Below, one piece after another: positions 26,241 to 39,120 of a DNA stretch of 64,000 nt; position 1 is the first letter of the stretch; each line of letters opens with the position of its first letter. The position numbers were made by a program, and so were the translations under genes. The notes under the pieces are model-generated. The model was not told the DNA's origin and did not search any database. It saw nothing but the letters and a program-made list of their open reading frames with translations. The stretch comes from Serinus canaria (lineage: Eukaryota > Chordata > Aves > Passeriformes > Fringillidae). The stretch lies in the NCBI RefSeq assembly GCF_022539315.1, contig NC_066338.1, forward strand, positions 1,798,001-1,862,000, in the 5' to 3' direction.

Positions 26241-27656
26241 AGGCTGCTCTGAGCCACAGGCCCTGGAACACAACAACCGCCCTTTTCCTGGAGAAACAAG
26301 GCGCACCAACCCTGGTTCAGGGTTTCAGATTGCAGGAGGTACTTGGCACTCTCAAACCAGCCCAAGTTGGCACTGGTGCCAGCTTGGTTCAGGGAGGCAT
26401 CCTGCGCAATGCGGAATTTTAGGAGGCAGACGGCTGCTCCGAGCCACAAGCCTAGACCTAAAACTTTGCCCTACTTCCCCGGTTTAGAAAACTCACCAAA
26501 ACTAGTTCTAGGAGTCAGATTGCAGGAGGTACTTGGCACTCTCAAACCAGCCCAAGAGGGCATTGCTGCCAGCTTGGGTCTGGGAGGCATCCTGCGCAAT
26601 GCCGAATTTTAGGAGAGAGTAGGACGCTCCGAGCCACAGGCCCTGAAAAATAACCCTGCCCCTTTTCCCTGCAAACATAACTCACCAACACTGGTTCTAG
26701 GTGTCACTTTTCAGGAGCTACTCGGCACTCTCAAACCAGCCCATGTGGGCACTGGTGCCAGCTTGCGTCGGAGAGGCATCGTCGCAAAGTTGAATTTTTT
26801 GATCCAGAAGGCTGCTCCGAGCCACAGGCCCTGGAAAAACCAACACTGCCCCTTTTCCCAGGAAACATAGCTCACCAAACTTGGTTCTAGGTTTCAGATT
26901 GCAGGAGGTACTTGGCACTCTCAAACCAGCCCAATTGGGCACTGGTGCCAGCTTGGTCCTTGGAGGCATCCTGCGCAATGTTGAATTTTTTGAGCCAGAA
27001 GGCTGCTCACAGTCACAGGCCCTGGAACACCAATGCTGCCCTTTCCCTGGAAACAAAGCTCACCAACCCTGGTTCTAGGTGTCACTTTTCAGGAGCTACT
27101 CGGCATCTCTCAAACCAGCCCAAGTTTCCACTGGTGCCAGCTTAGTCCTGGAAGGCATCCTTTAGTGTGCGGAATTTAGGAGCCAGAAGGCTGCTCCAAG
27201 CCACAATCCCTAGAACACCAATGCAACACTGCCAGTTTTCCCTGGAAGCAAGACTCGCCAACCCTTGTTCATGGTGTCAGTTTGCAGGAGGTACTTGGCA
27301 CTCTCAAACCAGCCCAAGTTGGCACTGGTGCCAGCTTGGTCCTGGGAGGCCTCCTGTGCAATGCAGAATTTTTTGAGCCAGAAGGCTGCTCTGAGCCTAA
27401 AGCCCTGGAACAAAATCTTTGCCCCAATTCCCACTTTGGACAACTCACCAACCCTAGTTCTAGGTGTCAGTTTTCAGGAGGTACTTGGCACTCTCAATCC
27501 AGCCCAAGTTTCCACTAGTGCAAGCTTAGTCCTGGAAGGCATCCTTCAGTATGCGGAATTTTAGGAGCCAGAAGACTGCTCCAAGCCACAATCCCTAGAA
27601 CAAAAACGCTGCCCCTTTCCCAGGTGGAAAAACTCACCAACCCTAGTTCTGGTGTC
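26241..27656 (+). repeat. Divergent 191-bp monomers between two homogeneous blocks
   Basis: About seven monomers with individual changes, for example GGAGCTACTCGGCACTC near 26714 and 27091, the body variant TCCTTTAGTGTGCGG near 27158, and TCCTTCAGTATGCGG near 27543. They interrupt the two near-identical blocks on either side and resemble the older parts of the array. Confidence 0.88.
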
Positions 27657-28980
27657 AGTTTGCAGGAGGTACTTGGCACTCTCAAACCAGCCCAAGTTGG
27701 CACTGGTGCCAGCTTGGTCCTGGGAGGCATCCTGCGATATGCGGAATTTTAGGAGCCAGAAGGCTGCTCTGAGCCACAGGCCCTGGAACAAAAACGCTGC
27801 CCGTTTTCCCTGGAAAGCAAAACTCACCAACCCTAGTTGATGGTGTCAGTTTGCAGGAGGTACTTGGCACTCTCAAACCAGCCCAAGTTGGCACTGCTGC
27901 CAGCTTGGTCCTGGGAGGCATCCTGCGATATGCGGAATTTTAAAAGCCAGAAGGCTGCTCTGAGCCACAGGCACTGCAACAAAAACGCTGCCCTTTTCCT
28001 AGGTAAGTATAAAACTCACCAACCCTAGTTGATGGTGTCAGTTTTCAGGAGGTACTTGGCACTCTCAAACCAGCCCAAGTTGGCACTGGTGCCAGCTTGT
28101 TCCTGGGAGGCATCCTGCGATATGCGGAATTTTAAAAGCCAGAAGGCTGCTCTGAGCCACAGCCCCTAGAACACAAAAACCGCCCATTTTCCCTGGGAAA
28201 CAAAACTCACCAACCCTAGTTCATGGTGTCAGTTTGCAGGAGGTACTTGGCACTCTCAAACCAGCCCAAGTTGGCACTGGTGCCAGCTTGTTCCTGGGAG
28301 GCATCCTGCGATATGCGGAATTTTAAAAGCCAGAAGGCTGCTCTGAGCCACCGGCACTGCAACATCAACGTTGCCCTTTTTCCCAGGTAAGCAAAACTCA
28401 CCAACCCTAGTTTATGGTGTCAGTTTGCAGGAGGTACGTGGCACTCTCAACCAGCTTAAGTTGGCACTGGTGCCAGCTTGGTCCTGGGAGGCATCCTGCG
28501 ATATGCAGAATTTTAAAAGCCAGAAGGCTGCTCTGAGCCACAGGCCCCTAGAACACAAACACTGCCCCATTTCCCAGGGAGCATTAAAACTCACCAACCC
28601 TAGTTTATGGTGTCAGTTTGCAGGAGGTACTTGGCACTCTCAAACCAGCCCAAGTTGGCACTGGTGCCAGCTTGGTCCTGGGAGGCATCCTGCGATATGC
28701 GGAATTTTAGGAGCCAGAAGGCTGCTCTGAGCCACAGGCCCTAGGAACACAAAAACCGCCCCTTTTCCCTGGAAAGCATAAAGCTCACCAACCCTAGTTG
28801 ATGGTGTCAGTTTGCAGGAGGTACTTGGCACTCTCAAACCAGCCCAAGTTGGCACTGGTGCCAGCTTGTTCCTGGGAGGCATCCTGCGATATGCGGAATT
28901 TTAAAGCCAGAAGGCTGCTCTGAGCCACAGGCCCTGGAACACCAAAACCGCCCCTTTTCCTGGAAACAAGACTCACCAAC
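27657..28980 (+). repeat. Seven-monomer sub-array with GATATGCGG variant
   Basis: The usual CCTGCGCAATGCGG is replaced by CCTGCGATATGCGG in seven consecutive monomers, at about 27736, 27927, 28119, 28310, 28500, 28694 and 28888. Five of the seven also read TTTAAAAGCC or TTTAAAGCC where others have TTTAGGAGCC. Several share the ending TAGTTGATGGTGTCAG or TAGTTTATGGTGTCAG. This looks like a recent local amplification of one variant. Related single copies occur in inverted orientation near 37791 (CATATCGCAGG). Confidence 0.88.
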
Positions 28981-30405
28981 CCTGGTTCATGGTGTCAGTT
29001 TGCAGGAGGTACTTGGCACTCTCAAACCAGCCCAAGTTGGCACTGGTGCCAGCTTGGTCCTGGGAGGCATCCTGCGCAATGCGGAATTTTATGAGCCAGA
29101 AGGCTGCTCTGAGCCACAAGCCCTGGAACAAAAACTTGCCCATTTCCCAGGTTAAGAAAACTCACCAACCCTGGTTCTAGGAGTCAGTTTGCAGGAGGTA
29201 CTTGGCACTCTCAAACCAGCCCAAGTTGGCACTGGTGCCAGCTTGGTCCTGGGAGGCATCCTGCGCAATGCGGAATTTTAGGAGCCAGAAGGCTGCTCTG
29301 AGCCACAGGCCCTGGAACAACCAACGCTGCCCCTTTTCCCTGGAAACATAGCTCACCAAACCTGGTTCTAGGTGTCAGTTTGCAGGAGGTACTTGGCACT
29401 CTCAAACCAGCCCAAGTTGGCACTGGTGCCAGCTTGGTCCTGGGAGGCATCCTGCGCAATGCGGAATTTTAGGAGCCAGAAGGCTGCTCTGAGCCACAGG
29501 CCCTGGAACAACAATGCTGCCCCTTTCCCTGGAAACAAGACTCACAACCCTGGTTCATGGTGTCAGTTTGCAGGAGGTACTTGGCACTCTCAAACCAGCC
29601 CAAGTTGGCACTGGTGCCAGCTTGGTCCTGGGAGGCATCCTGCGCAATGCGGAATTTTAGGAGCCAGAAGGCTGCTCTGAGCCACAAGCCCTGGAACACC
29701 AATGCTGCCCCTTTCCCAGGAAACAAGACTCACCAACCCTGGTCATGGTGTCAGTTGCAGGAGGTACTTGGCACTCTCAAACCAGCCCAAGTTGGCACTG
29801 GTGCCAGCTTGGTCCTGGGAGGCATCCTGCGCAATGCGGAATTTTAGGAGCCACAAGGCTGCTCTGAGCCACAGGCCCTGGAACAACAACCTGCCCCTTT
29901 CCCTGGAAACAAAGCTCACCAACCCTAGTTCTAGATGTCAGTTTGCAGGAGGTACTTGGCACTCTCAAGCCAGCCCAAGTGGGCACTGGTGCCAGCTTTG
30001 GTCTGGGAGGCATCCTACGCAATGTGGAATTTTAGGAGCCAGAAGGCCGCTCTGAGCCACAGGCCCTGGATCACCAATGCTGCCCCTTTCCCTGGAAACA
30101 AAGCTCACTAACCCTGGTCCAATGTGTCAGATTGCAGGAGGTACTTGGCACTCTCAAACCACTCCACGTTGGCACTACTGCCAACTTGGGCCTGGGATGC
30201 ATCCTACGCAATGCGGAATTTTAGGAGAGAGCTGGCTGCTCCGAGCCACAGGCACAGGATCAGCAAACGCTGCCCCTTTTCCCTGGAAACATAGCTCACC
30301 AACACTGGTTCTCGGTTCTAGATTGTAGGAGGTACTTGGCACTCTCAAACCTGCCCAAGTTTGCACTGGTTCCAGCTTTCCTCTGGGAGGCGTCCTGCGC
30401 AATGC
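28981..30405 (+). repeat. 191-bp monomers up to the array edge
   Basis: Monomers at 28981-29930 match the near-identical type. Those after about 29930 become divergent again, for example with GGGATGCATCCTACGC near 30191. The last monomer stops after CGTCCTGCGCAATGC at 30405, within its conserved body, and is joined directly to the 482-bp repeat. Increasing divergence toward an array edge is usual for satellites. Confidence 0.92.
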
Positions 30406-31192
30406 AAGAGCCGCAGAAAATGGGTTACCGCAACTGGCCAATGAAGGTGCCGGTTCCCGGCATCTATCGGCAGAAGCCGCGGTCCGGAGCGCACAGCGAC
30501 CGGCACAATGCCTTGTGCGCGAACAAGCCGCTTCTTCGCCTCCGGGCGACGGAGAGCTCGGCAGATGCTGAGACGCGTTAAACGAAAGCGCAAAGCACCG
30601 GGATTGAGTGCACAGCTCTCAAACTGAGCCAGGACAAGAACTAATCACTTTCCAGACGTTTAAGCTTTCTTTAACAGACGAAGGGAAAAAGTTCTCGGAC
30701 AACTTCTCTTTGCACCTTTCTAAGCTATTTGAAGCACTCTGTGGGGAATCTTACTTTTTCTTTTCGCCTCAAAGCTGATAGGAATTCGACTAGCTTTATG
30801 GAAAATGTCGAGGGATTCTTCCTGTGCTGGCACAGTTTTTTGTTGAGAGAAAGCTTGGAAAAGCTTTTTCGCTAAGAGGTAGGCGGCAAGAGCCGCAGAA
30901 GACGGGTTACCGCAACTGGCCAATGAAGGTGCCGGTTCCCGGCATCTATCGGCAGAAGCCACGGTCCGGAGCGCACAGCGACCGGCACAGTGCCTATTGC
31001 GCGAACAAGCCGCTTCTTCGCCTCCGGGCGACGGAGAGCTCGTCAGATGCTGAGACGCGTTAAACGAAAGCGCAAAGCACCGGGATTGAGTGCACAGCTC
31101 TCAAACTGAGCCAGGACAAGAACTAATCACTTTCCAGACTTTTAAGCTTTCTTTAACAGACGAAGGGAAAAAGTTCTCGGACAACTTTTCTT
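30406..31192 (+). repeat. Unclassified 482-bp tandem repeat, 1.6 copies
   Basis: The unit starting AAGAGCCGCAGAA at 30406 restarts at 30888, a period of 482 bp; the second copy is cut by the gap. The two copies differ at only a few positions, for example AAAATGGG versus AAGACGGG and CTCGGCAG versus CTCGTCAG. Recognisable segments in order are GGTTCCCGGCATCTATCGG, CGCGTTAAACGAAAGCGC, GATTGAGTGCACAGCTCTC, a palindrome AAAAGCTTTT (30859-30868) and GCTAAGAGGTAGGCGGC. It shares no obvious sequence with the 191-bp monomer. A run of about 60 open codons is not kept in all copies. I do not recognise the family. Confidence 0.85.
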
Positions 31193-31692
31193 NNNNNNNN
31201 NNNNNNNNNNNNNNNNNNNNNNNNNNNNNNNNNNNNNNNNNNNNNNNNNNNNNNNNNNNNNNNNNNNNNNNNNNNNNNNNNNNNNNNNNNNNNNNNNNNN
31301 NNNNNNNNNNNNNNNNNNNNNNNNNNNNNNNNNNNNNNNNNNNNNNNNNNNNNNNNNNNNNNNNNNNNNNNNNNNNNNNNNNNNNNNNNNNNNNNNNNNN
31401 NNNNNNNNNNNNNNNNNNNNNNNNNNNNNNNNNNNNNNNNNNNNNNNNNNNNNNNNNNNNNNNNNNNNNNNNNNNNNNNNNNNNNNNNNNNNNNNNNNNN
31501 NNNNNNNNNNNNNNNNNNNNNNNNNNNNNNNNNNNNNNNNNNNNNNNNNNNNNNNNNNNNNNNNNNNNNNNNNNNNNNNNNNNNNNNNNNNNNNNNNNNN
31601 NNNNNNNNNNNNNNNNNNNNNNNNNNNNNNNNNNNNNNNNNNNNNNNNNNNNNNNNNNNNNNNNNNNNNNNNNNNNNNNNNNNNNNNNNNNN
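31193..31692. other. Assembly gap (500 N) at the orientation switch
   Basis: Exactly 500 N. To the left lies the 482-bp repeat, to the right the 191-bp satellite in reverse orientation. The true distance and even the adjacency are unknown. The change of orientation in the satellite coincides with this gap. Confidence 0.98.
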
Positions 31693-34600
31693 AGAGCAGC
31701 CTTCTGGCTCCTAAAATTTCGCACTGCGCAGGATGCCTCCCAGGACCAAGCTGGCACCAGTGCCAACTCTGGCTGGTTTGAGAGTGCCAAGTACCTCCGG
31801 CAAACTGACCCTTAGAACCAGTGTTGGTGAGTCTTGTTTCTTCAGGAAAACGGGCGGATTTGTGCTCCAGGGCTTGTGGCTCGGGACAGCGTTCTGGCTC
31901 CTATAAATCTGCCTTGTGCAGGATGCCTCAGAGACGCAAGCTGGGAGCAGTGCCAATTTGGGCTGGTTTGATAGTGTCAAGTACCTCCTACAATCTGAAA
32001 CCTAAAACCAGGGGTGGTGAGCTATGTTTCCAAGGAAAAGGGGCAATGTTGGTTGTTTCAGGGCCTGTGGCTCAGAGCATCCTACTCTCTCATAAAATAC
32101 CGCATTGTGCAGGATGCCTCCCAGGACTAAGCTGGCACCACTGGAAAATTGGGCTGGTTTGAGAATGCCAAGTACCTCCTGCAAACTGACACCATGGACC
32201 AGGGTTAGTGAGTATTGTTTGCTGGGAAAAAACAGCATTGGTGTTCCAGGGCCTGTGGCTCAGAGCAGCCTTATGGCTCAAAAAATTCTGCATTGCGCCT
32301 GACGCCTCCCAGAGGCAAGCCGGCACCATTGCAAACTTTGGCTGTTTTGAGAGTGTCAAGAACCTCCTGCAATCTGACACCATGAACCAGGTTTAGTGAG
32401 CTGTGGTTCCAGGGAAAGGAGCAGCATTCTTGATCCAGGGCCTGTGGCTCAGAGCAGCCTTCTGGCTCCTAAAATTCCGCATTGTGCAGGATGCCTCCCA
32501 GGACCAAGCTGGCACCACTGCACACCTGGGCTGGTTTGAGAGTGCCAAGTACCGCCTGCAAACTGATGCCTAGAACCAGAGTTGGTGAGTCTTGCTTCCA
32601 GGAAAAAGGTGCAGTGTCGTGATGGTGTTCCAGGGCTTGTGGCTCAGAGCAGCCATCTGGCTCCTAAAATTCCGCATTGTGCAGGATGCCGCCCAGGATC
32701 AACCTGGCACCAGTGCCAGAACCAGGGTTGGTGAGTTTTCCAAACCTGGGAAATTGGGCAAAGATTGCGTTCCAGGGCTTGTGGCTCAGAGCAGCCTTCT
32801 GGCTCCTCAAATTCCGCATTGCACTGGATGCCTCCTAGGACCAAGCTGGCACCAGTGAAAACTCTGGCTGGATTGAGTGTGCCAAGTACCTCCTGCAATC
32901 TGACACCATGAACCAGTGTTGGTAAGTTTTGTTTCCAGGGAAAACGGGCAGCGTTGCGTTGGTGTTCCAGAGCTTGTGGCTCGGAGCAGCCTTCTGCGTC
33001 CTAAAATTCCGCATTGTGCTGGATGCCTCCCAGTACAAAGCTGGCTCCAGTGCCAACTCTATCTGGTTTGAAAGTACCAAGTACCTCCTGAAATCTGACT
33101 CCTAGAACTAGGGTTGCTGAGTTTTCCAAACCTGGGAAATGAGGCAAAAATTTTATTACCGGGCTCTCGGCTCAAAGCAGCCTCCTGGCTCCTAAAATTC
33201 TGCATTGCGCAGAAGGCCTCACAGGACCAAGCTGGCACCAGTGCCAACTATGGCTGGATTGAGGAAGCCTAGTACCTGCTGCAAACTGACACCATGAACC
33301 AGGGTTGGTGATTCTTGTTTCAAGGGAAAATGGGCAGTGTTGCGTTGGTGTTCCAGGGCTTGTGGCTCAGAGCAGCCTCCAGGGTCCTAAAATTCCGCAA
33401 TATGCAGGATGCCTCCCAGGACCAAGCTGGCACCAGTGCCAAGTCGGGCTGGATTGAGAGTGCCAAGTACCTCCTGCAAACTGACACCATGAACCAGGGT
33501 TGGTGAGTTTTACAAACCTGGGAAATGGGGCAAAGATTTTGTTCCATGGCTTGTGGCTCAGAGCATCCTTCTGGCTCCTAAAATTCCGCATTGCGCAGGA
33601 TGCCTCCAAGGACCATGCTGGCACCAGTGCCAACTCTGGCTGGATTGAGAGTGCCAAGTACCTCCTGAAAACTGATACCTAGAACCAGGGTTGGTGCATC
33701 ATGTTTCTCCATGTAAACGGGCGTTGTTGGTGTTCCACCGCCTGGTACTCGGCGCAGCCTTCTGGCTCAAAAAATTCCGCATTGCACCGGATGCCTCCCA
33801 GGACCAACCTAGCACCAGTGCAACGTCAGGCTGGTTTGAGAGTGCCAAGTACCTCCTGCAATCTCAAACCTAGAACCAGGGGTGGTGACCTATGTTTCCA
33901 GGGAAAAGGGGCAGCGTTGGTTGCACCAGGGCCTGCGGCTCGGAGCAGCCTACTCTCTCCTAAAATTCCGCATTGTGCCGGATGCCTTCCAGGACCAATC
34001 TGGCACCAGTGGCAACACTGGCTTGTTTGAAAGTGCCGAGTACCTCCTGCAAACTAACCCCTAGAACCAGACCGGTGAGTCTGGTTTCTTCAGGAAAACT
34101 GGCTGTGTTTGTGTTCCAGGGCCTGTGGATCAGAGCAGCCTTCTGGCTCAAAAAAATTCCACATTGCGCAGGATGCCTCCAACGACCTTCTTGGCACCAG
34201 TGCCCATTGGGCTCGTTTGAGAGTGCCAACTACCTCCTTCAATCTGAAACCTAGAATCAGGTTTGGTGAGCTATCTTTCCAGTGAAACGGGGAAGCGATA
34301 GTTGATCCAGGGGCTGTGTCTCGTAGCAGCCTATTCTCTCCTAAAATTCCGCATTGCGCAGGATGCCTCCCAGACCCAAGCTGGCACCAGTGCCAACTCT
34401 GGCTGGTTTGAGAGTGCCAAGTACCTCCTGCAAACTGACACCTAGAACTAGGGTTGGGGAGTTTTACAAACCTGAGAAATGGGGCAAAGTTTTTGTTACA
34501 GGGCTTGTGACTCAGAGCAGTCTTCTGACTACTCAAATTCAGCATTGCGCTGGATGCCTCCTAGGATCAAGCTGGCACCAGTGCCAACTCTGGCTGGATT

Positions 34601-37600
34601 GAGAGTCCAAGTACCTCCTGAAAACTGACTCCATGAACCAGGGTTCGTGAGTCTTTTTTCCAGGGAAAATGGGCAGCGTTGCTTTGATATTCCAGGGCTT
34701 CTGGCTCAGAGCAGCCTTCTGGCTCCTAAAATTCCGCATTGTTCAGGATGCCTCCCAGGACCAAGCTGGCACCAGTGCCAACTCTGGCTGGATTGAGAGT
34801 GCCAAGTACCTCCTGCAAACTGACCCCTAGAACAGAGTTGGTGAGTCTATTTTCTTCAGTAAAATGGGCGGTGTTGTGGTTCCAGGGCCTGTGGTTCTTA
34901 TCAGCCTTCTGGCCAAAAAAATTCTGCCTTGCGCAGGATGCCTCCAAGGACCAAGCTGGAACCAGTGCCCACTTGGGCTGGTTTGAGAGTGCCAAGTACC
35001 TCCTTCAATCTGAAACCAAGAACCAGGGTTGGTGAGCTATGTTTCCAGGGAAAAGGGGCAGCGTTTTTTATTCCAGTGCCTTTGGCTCGGAACAGCCTAC
35101 TCTCTCCTAAAACTTCTCATTGCGCAGGATGCCTCCCAGACCAAGCTGGCAGCAGTGCCAACGTGGGCTGGTTTGAGAGTGCCAAGTACCTCCTGCAATC
35201 TGGCACCATGGACCAGGGTTAGTGAGTCTTGTTTCCTGGGAAAGGGGCAGCATCGTTTTTCCAAGGCCTGTGGCTCGGAGCAGCCTTATGGCTCAAAAAA
35301 TTCCGCATTGCGCAGGACGCCTCCAAGAGGCAAGCTGGAACAAGGGCCAACTCTGGCTGGTTTAAGAGTGCCAAGTACCTCCTGAAAACTGACTCCTAGA
35401 ACTAGGGTTGGTGAGTTTTCCAAACCTTGGAAATGGGGCAAATATTTTGTTCCAGGGCCTTTGGCTCAGAGAAGCCTTCTGGCTCAAAAAATTCCGCATT
35501 GCGCAGGAGGCCTCCCAGGCCCAAGCTGGCACCAGTGAAAACTCTTGCTGGATTGAGAGTGCCAAGTACCTCCTGAAAACTGACACTTTGAACCAGGGAT
35601 TGCGAGTCTTTTTTCCAGGGAAAATGCGCAGCGTTGCATTGGTGTTCCTGAGCTTGTGGCTCTGAGCAGCCTTCAGGCACCTAAAATATCGCATTTTGCA
35701 GGATGCCTTCCAGGACTAAGCTGGCACCAGTTGAAACTTGGGCTGGTTTGAGAGTGCCAAGTACCTCCTGCAATCTGACACAATGAACCAGGGCTTGTGA
35801 GCTTTGTTTCCATGGAAAGGGGCAGCATTGGTGATCCAGGGCCTCTGGCTCGGATCAGCCTTCTGGCTCCTTAAATTACGCATTGTGCAGGATTCCTTCA
35901 GGATCAAGCTGGCACCAGTGCCTAGTAAGGCTATTTGAGAGTGCAAAGTACCTCCTGAAAACTGACCCCTAGATGCAGAGTTGGTGAGTCTTGTTTCTTC
36001 AGGAAAACGGTCGGTGTTGGTGTTCCAGGAGCTGCGGCTCAGAGCAGCCTTCTGGCTCCTAAAATTACGCATTGTGCAGGATGCTTTCCAGGACTAAGCT
36101 GGCACCAGTGGAAACTTGGGCTGGTTTAAGAGTGCCGAGTACCTCCTGCAATATGGCAACATGAACCAGGGTTGGTGAGCTTTGTTTCCAGGGAAAGGGG
36201 CAGCATTTGTGTACCAGGGCTTGTGGCTCTGAGCAGCCTTCTGGCTCATAAATCTCCGCATTGTACAGGATGCCTCCCAGGACCAAGCTGGCACCAGTTC
36301 CAACTTGGGCTGGTTTGAGAGTGCCAAGTACCTCCTGCAAACTGACCCCTAGAACAGAGTTGGTGCGTCTTGTTTCTTCAGGAAAAAGGGCGGTGTTTGT
36401 GTTCCAGAGCCTGCGGCTCTGAGCAGCCTTCTGGCTCCTAAAATTCTGCATTGTGCAGGATGCCTCCCAGACCCATGCTGGCAGCAGTGCCAATTTGAGC
36501 TTGTTTGAGGATGCCAAGTACCTCCTGCACACTGACTCCAAGAACTAGGGTTGGTGAGTTTTACAAACCTGGGAAAAGGCGGAAAGTTTTTGTTCCAGGG
36601 CTTGTGGCTCGGAGCAGCATTCTCTCTCGTAAAATTCCACATTTCACAGGATGCCTCCCAGACCCAAGCTGGCAGCAGTGCCAACTCTGGCTGGTTTGAG
36701 AGTGCCAAGTACCTCCTGAAAATGACTCCTAGAACTAGGGTTGTTGAGTTTTCCAAACCTGGGCAATGGGGCAAAGATTATGTTCCAGGGCCTGTGGTTC
36801 AGAGCAGCCTTCTGGCTCCTAAAATTCTGCATTGCGCAGGAGGCCTCCCAGGACCAAGCTGGCACCAGTGCCAAGTCATGCTGGTTTGAGAGTGCCTAGT
36901 ACCTCCAGAAAACTGACTCTGAGAAGCAGGGTTGGTGAGTCTTGCTTCCAGAAAAAAAGTTCAGCGTTGCGTTGGTGTTCCAGGTCTTGTGGCTCAGAGC
37001 AGCCTTCTGGCTCCTAAAATTCCGCATTGTGCCGGATGCCTCACAGGACCAAGCTGGCACCAGTGCCATCTCTGGCTGAATTGAGAGTGCCAAGTACCTC
37101 CTGCAGTCTAACACCATGGACCAGGGTTAGTGAGTCTAGTTTCCTGGGAAAAGGGCAGCATTGGTGTTCCAGGGCCTGTGGCTCCGAGCAGCCTTCTGGC
37201 TCAAAAAATTCCGCATTGCGCGGGACACCTCCCAGAGGCAAGCTGACACCAGTGCCAACTTGGGCTGGTTTGAGAGTGCCAAGTACCTCCTGCAATCTGA
37301 CACCATGAACCAGGGCTAGTGAGCTTTGTTTCCAGGGACAGGCGCAGCATTGGTGATCCAGGGACTTTGGCTCAGAGCAGTCTTCTGGCTCCTAAGATTC
37401 CGCATTGTGCAGGATTCATTCAGGACCAAGCTGGCACCAGTGACATCACTGACTGGTTTGAGAGTGCCAAGTACCTCCGGCAAACTGACTCCTAGAATCA
37501 GAGTTGGTGAGTATTGTTTCTTCAGAAAACGGGCGGTGTTGGTGTTCCAGGGCCTGTGGCTGTGAGCAGCCATCTGGCTCAAAAAATTCCGCATTCCGCA

Positions 37601-38262
37601 GGACGCCTCCCAGGACCAAGCTGGCACCAGTTCCAAATTGGGCTTGTTTGAGATTGCCAAGTACCTCCTGCAAACTGACACCATGAACCAGGGTTAGTGA
37701 GACTTGTTTCCATGGAAAACGGGCAGCGTTGCATTGGTGTTCCAGGGCTTGTGGCTCAGAGCAGCCTTCTGTCTTTTAAAATTCCGCATATCGCAGGATG
37801 CCTCCCAGGACCAAGCTGGCACCAGTGCCAACTTGGGCTGGTTTGAGAGTGCCAAGTACCTCCTGCAAACTGACACCATGAAGCAGGGTTAGCGAGCTTT
37901 GTTTCCAGGGAAAGGGGCAGCATTGTTCTCCCCGGGCATGTGGCTCAGAGCTACCTTCTGGCTCCTAAATCTCCGCATTGTGCAGGATGCCTCCCAGGAC
38001 CAAGCTGGCACCAGTGCCAACTTGGGCTGGTTTGAGAGTGCCAAGTACCTCCTGCAAACTGACCCCTAGAACAGAGTTGGTACGTCTTGTTTCTTCAGGA
38101 AAACGGGCGGTGTTTGTGTTCCAGAGCCTGCGGCTCTGAGCAGCCTTCTGGCTCCTAAAATTCTGCATTGTGCACGATGCCTCCCAGACCCATGCTGGCA
38201 GCAGTGCCAACTTGAGCTTGTTTGAGGATGCCATGTACCTCCTGCAATCTGACTCCAAGAAC

Positions 38263-39120
38263 TAGGGTTGGTGAGTTTTACAAACCTGGTAAATGGGGCA
38301 AAGTTTTTGTTACAGGGCTTGTTTCTCGGAGCATCCTACTCTCTCCTAAAATTCCGCATTGCGCAGGATGCCTCCCAGACCCAATCTGCCACCAGTAACA
38401 TCTCTGGCTAGATTGAGAATGCCAAGTGTCTCTTGCAAACTGATTCCTAGAACTAGGGTTGGTGAGTTTTCCAAACCTGGGAAATGGGGCAAAGATTTTG
38501 TTCTAGGTCTTATGGCTCAGAGCAGATTACTGGCTCCTAAAATTCCGCATTGTGCACGATGCCTCCCAGACCCATGCTGGCAGCAGTGCCAACTTGAGCT
38601 TGTTTGAGGATGCGATGTACCTCCTGCAATGTGACTCCAAGAACTAGGGTTGGTGAGTTTTACAAACCTGGTAAATGGGGCAAAGTTTTTGTTACAGGGC
38701 TTGTTTCTCGGAGCATCCTACTCTCTCCTAAAATTCCGCATTGCGCAGGATGCCTCCCAGACCCAATCTGCCACCAGTAACAACTCTGGCTGGATTGAGA
38801 GTGCCAAGTGTCTCTTGCAAACTGATTCCTAGAACTAGGGTTGGTGAGTTTTCCAAACCTGGGAAATGGGGCAAAGATTTTGTTCTAGGTCTTATGGCTC
38901 AGAGCAGACTACTGGCTCCTCAAATTCAGCATTGCGCTGGATGCCTCCTAGGACCAAGCTGGCAGCAGTGCCAACTTGAGCTTGTTTGAGGATGCGATGT
39001 ACCTCCTGCAATGTGACTCCAAGAACTAGGGTTGGTGAGTTTTACAAACCTGGTAAATGGGGCAAAGTTTTTGTTACAGGGCTTGTTTCTCGGAGCATCC
39101 TACTCTCTCCTAAAATTCTG
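38263..39120 (-). repeat. 2-monomer higher-order repeat, 382 bp, about 2.3 copies
   Basis: CAAACCTGGTAAATGGGGC occurs at 38281, 38663 and 39045, both spacings 382 bp. The pair of monomers shares rare strings: GGGCTTGTTTCTCGGAGC, CAATCTGCCACCAGTAAC, GTGTCTCTTGCAAACTG and GTTCTAGGTCTTATGGC. The second and third copies also share GAGGATGCGATGTACC, where the first has GAGGATGCCATGTACC. Copies are nearly identical, unlike neighbouring monomers, so the expansion is recent relative to this array. Confidence 0.9.

Noticed and set aside
30336..30581. Open frame of 81 codons in the 482-bp repeat, partly repeated at 30824-31063
   Set aside because: It is shared because the copies are nearly identical. 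The copy from 63644 carries stops and length changes in the same stretch, and there is no recognisable domain.
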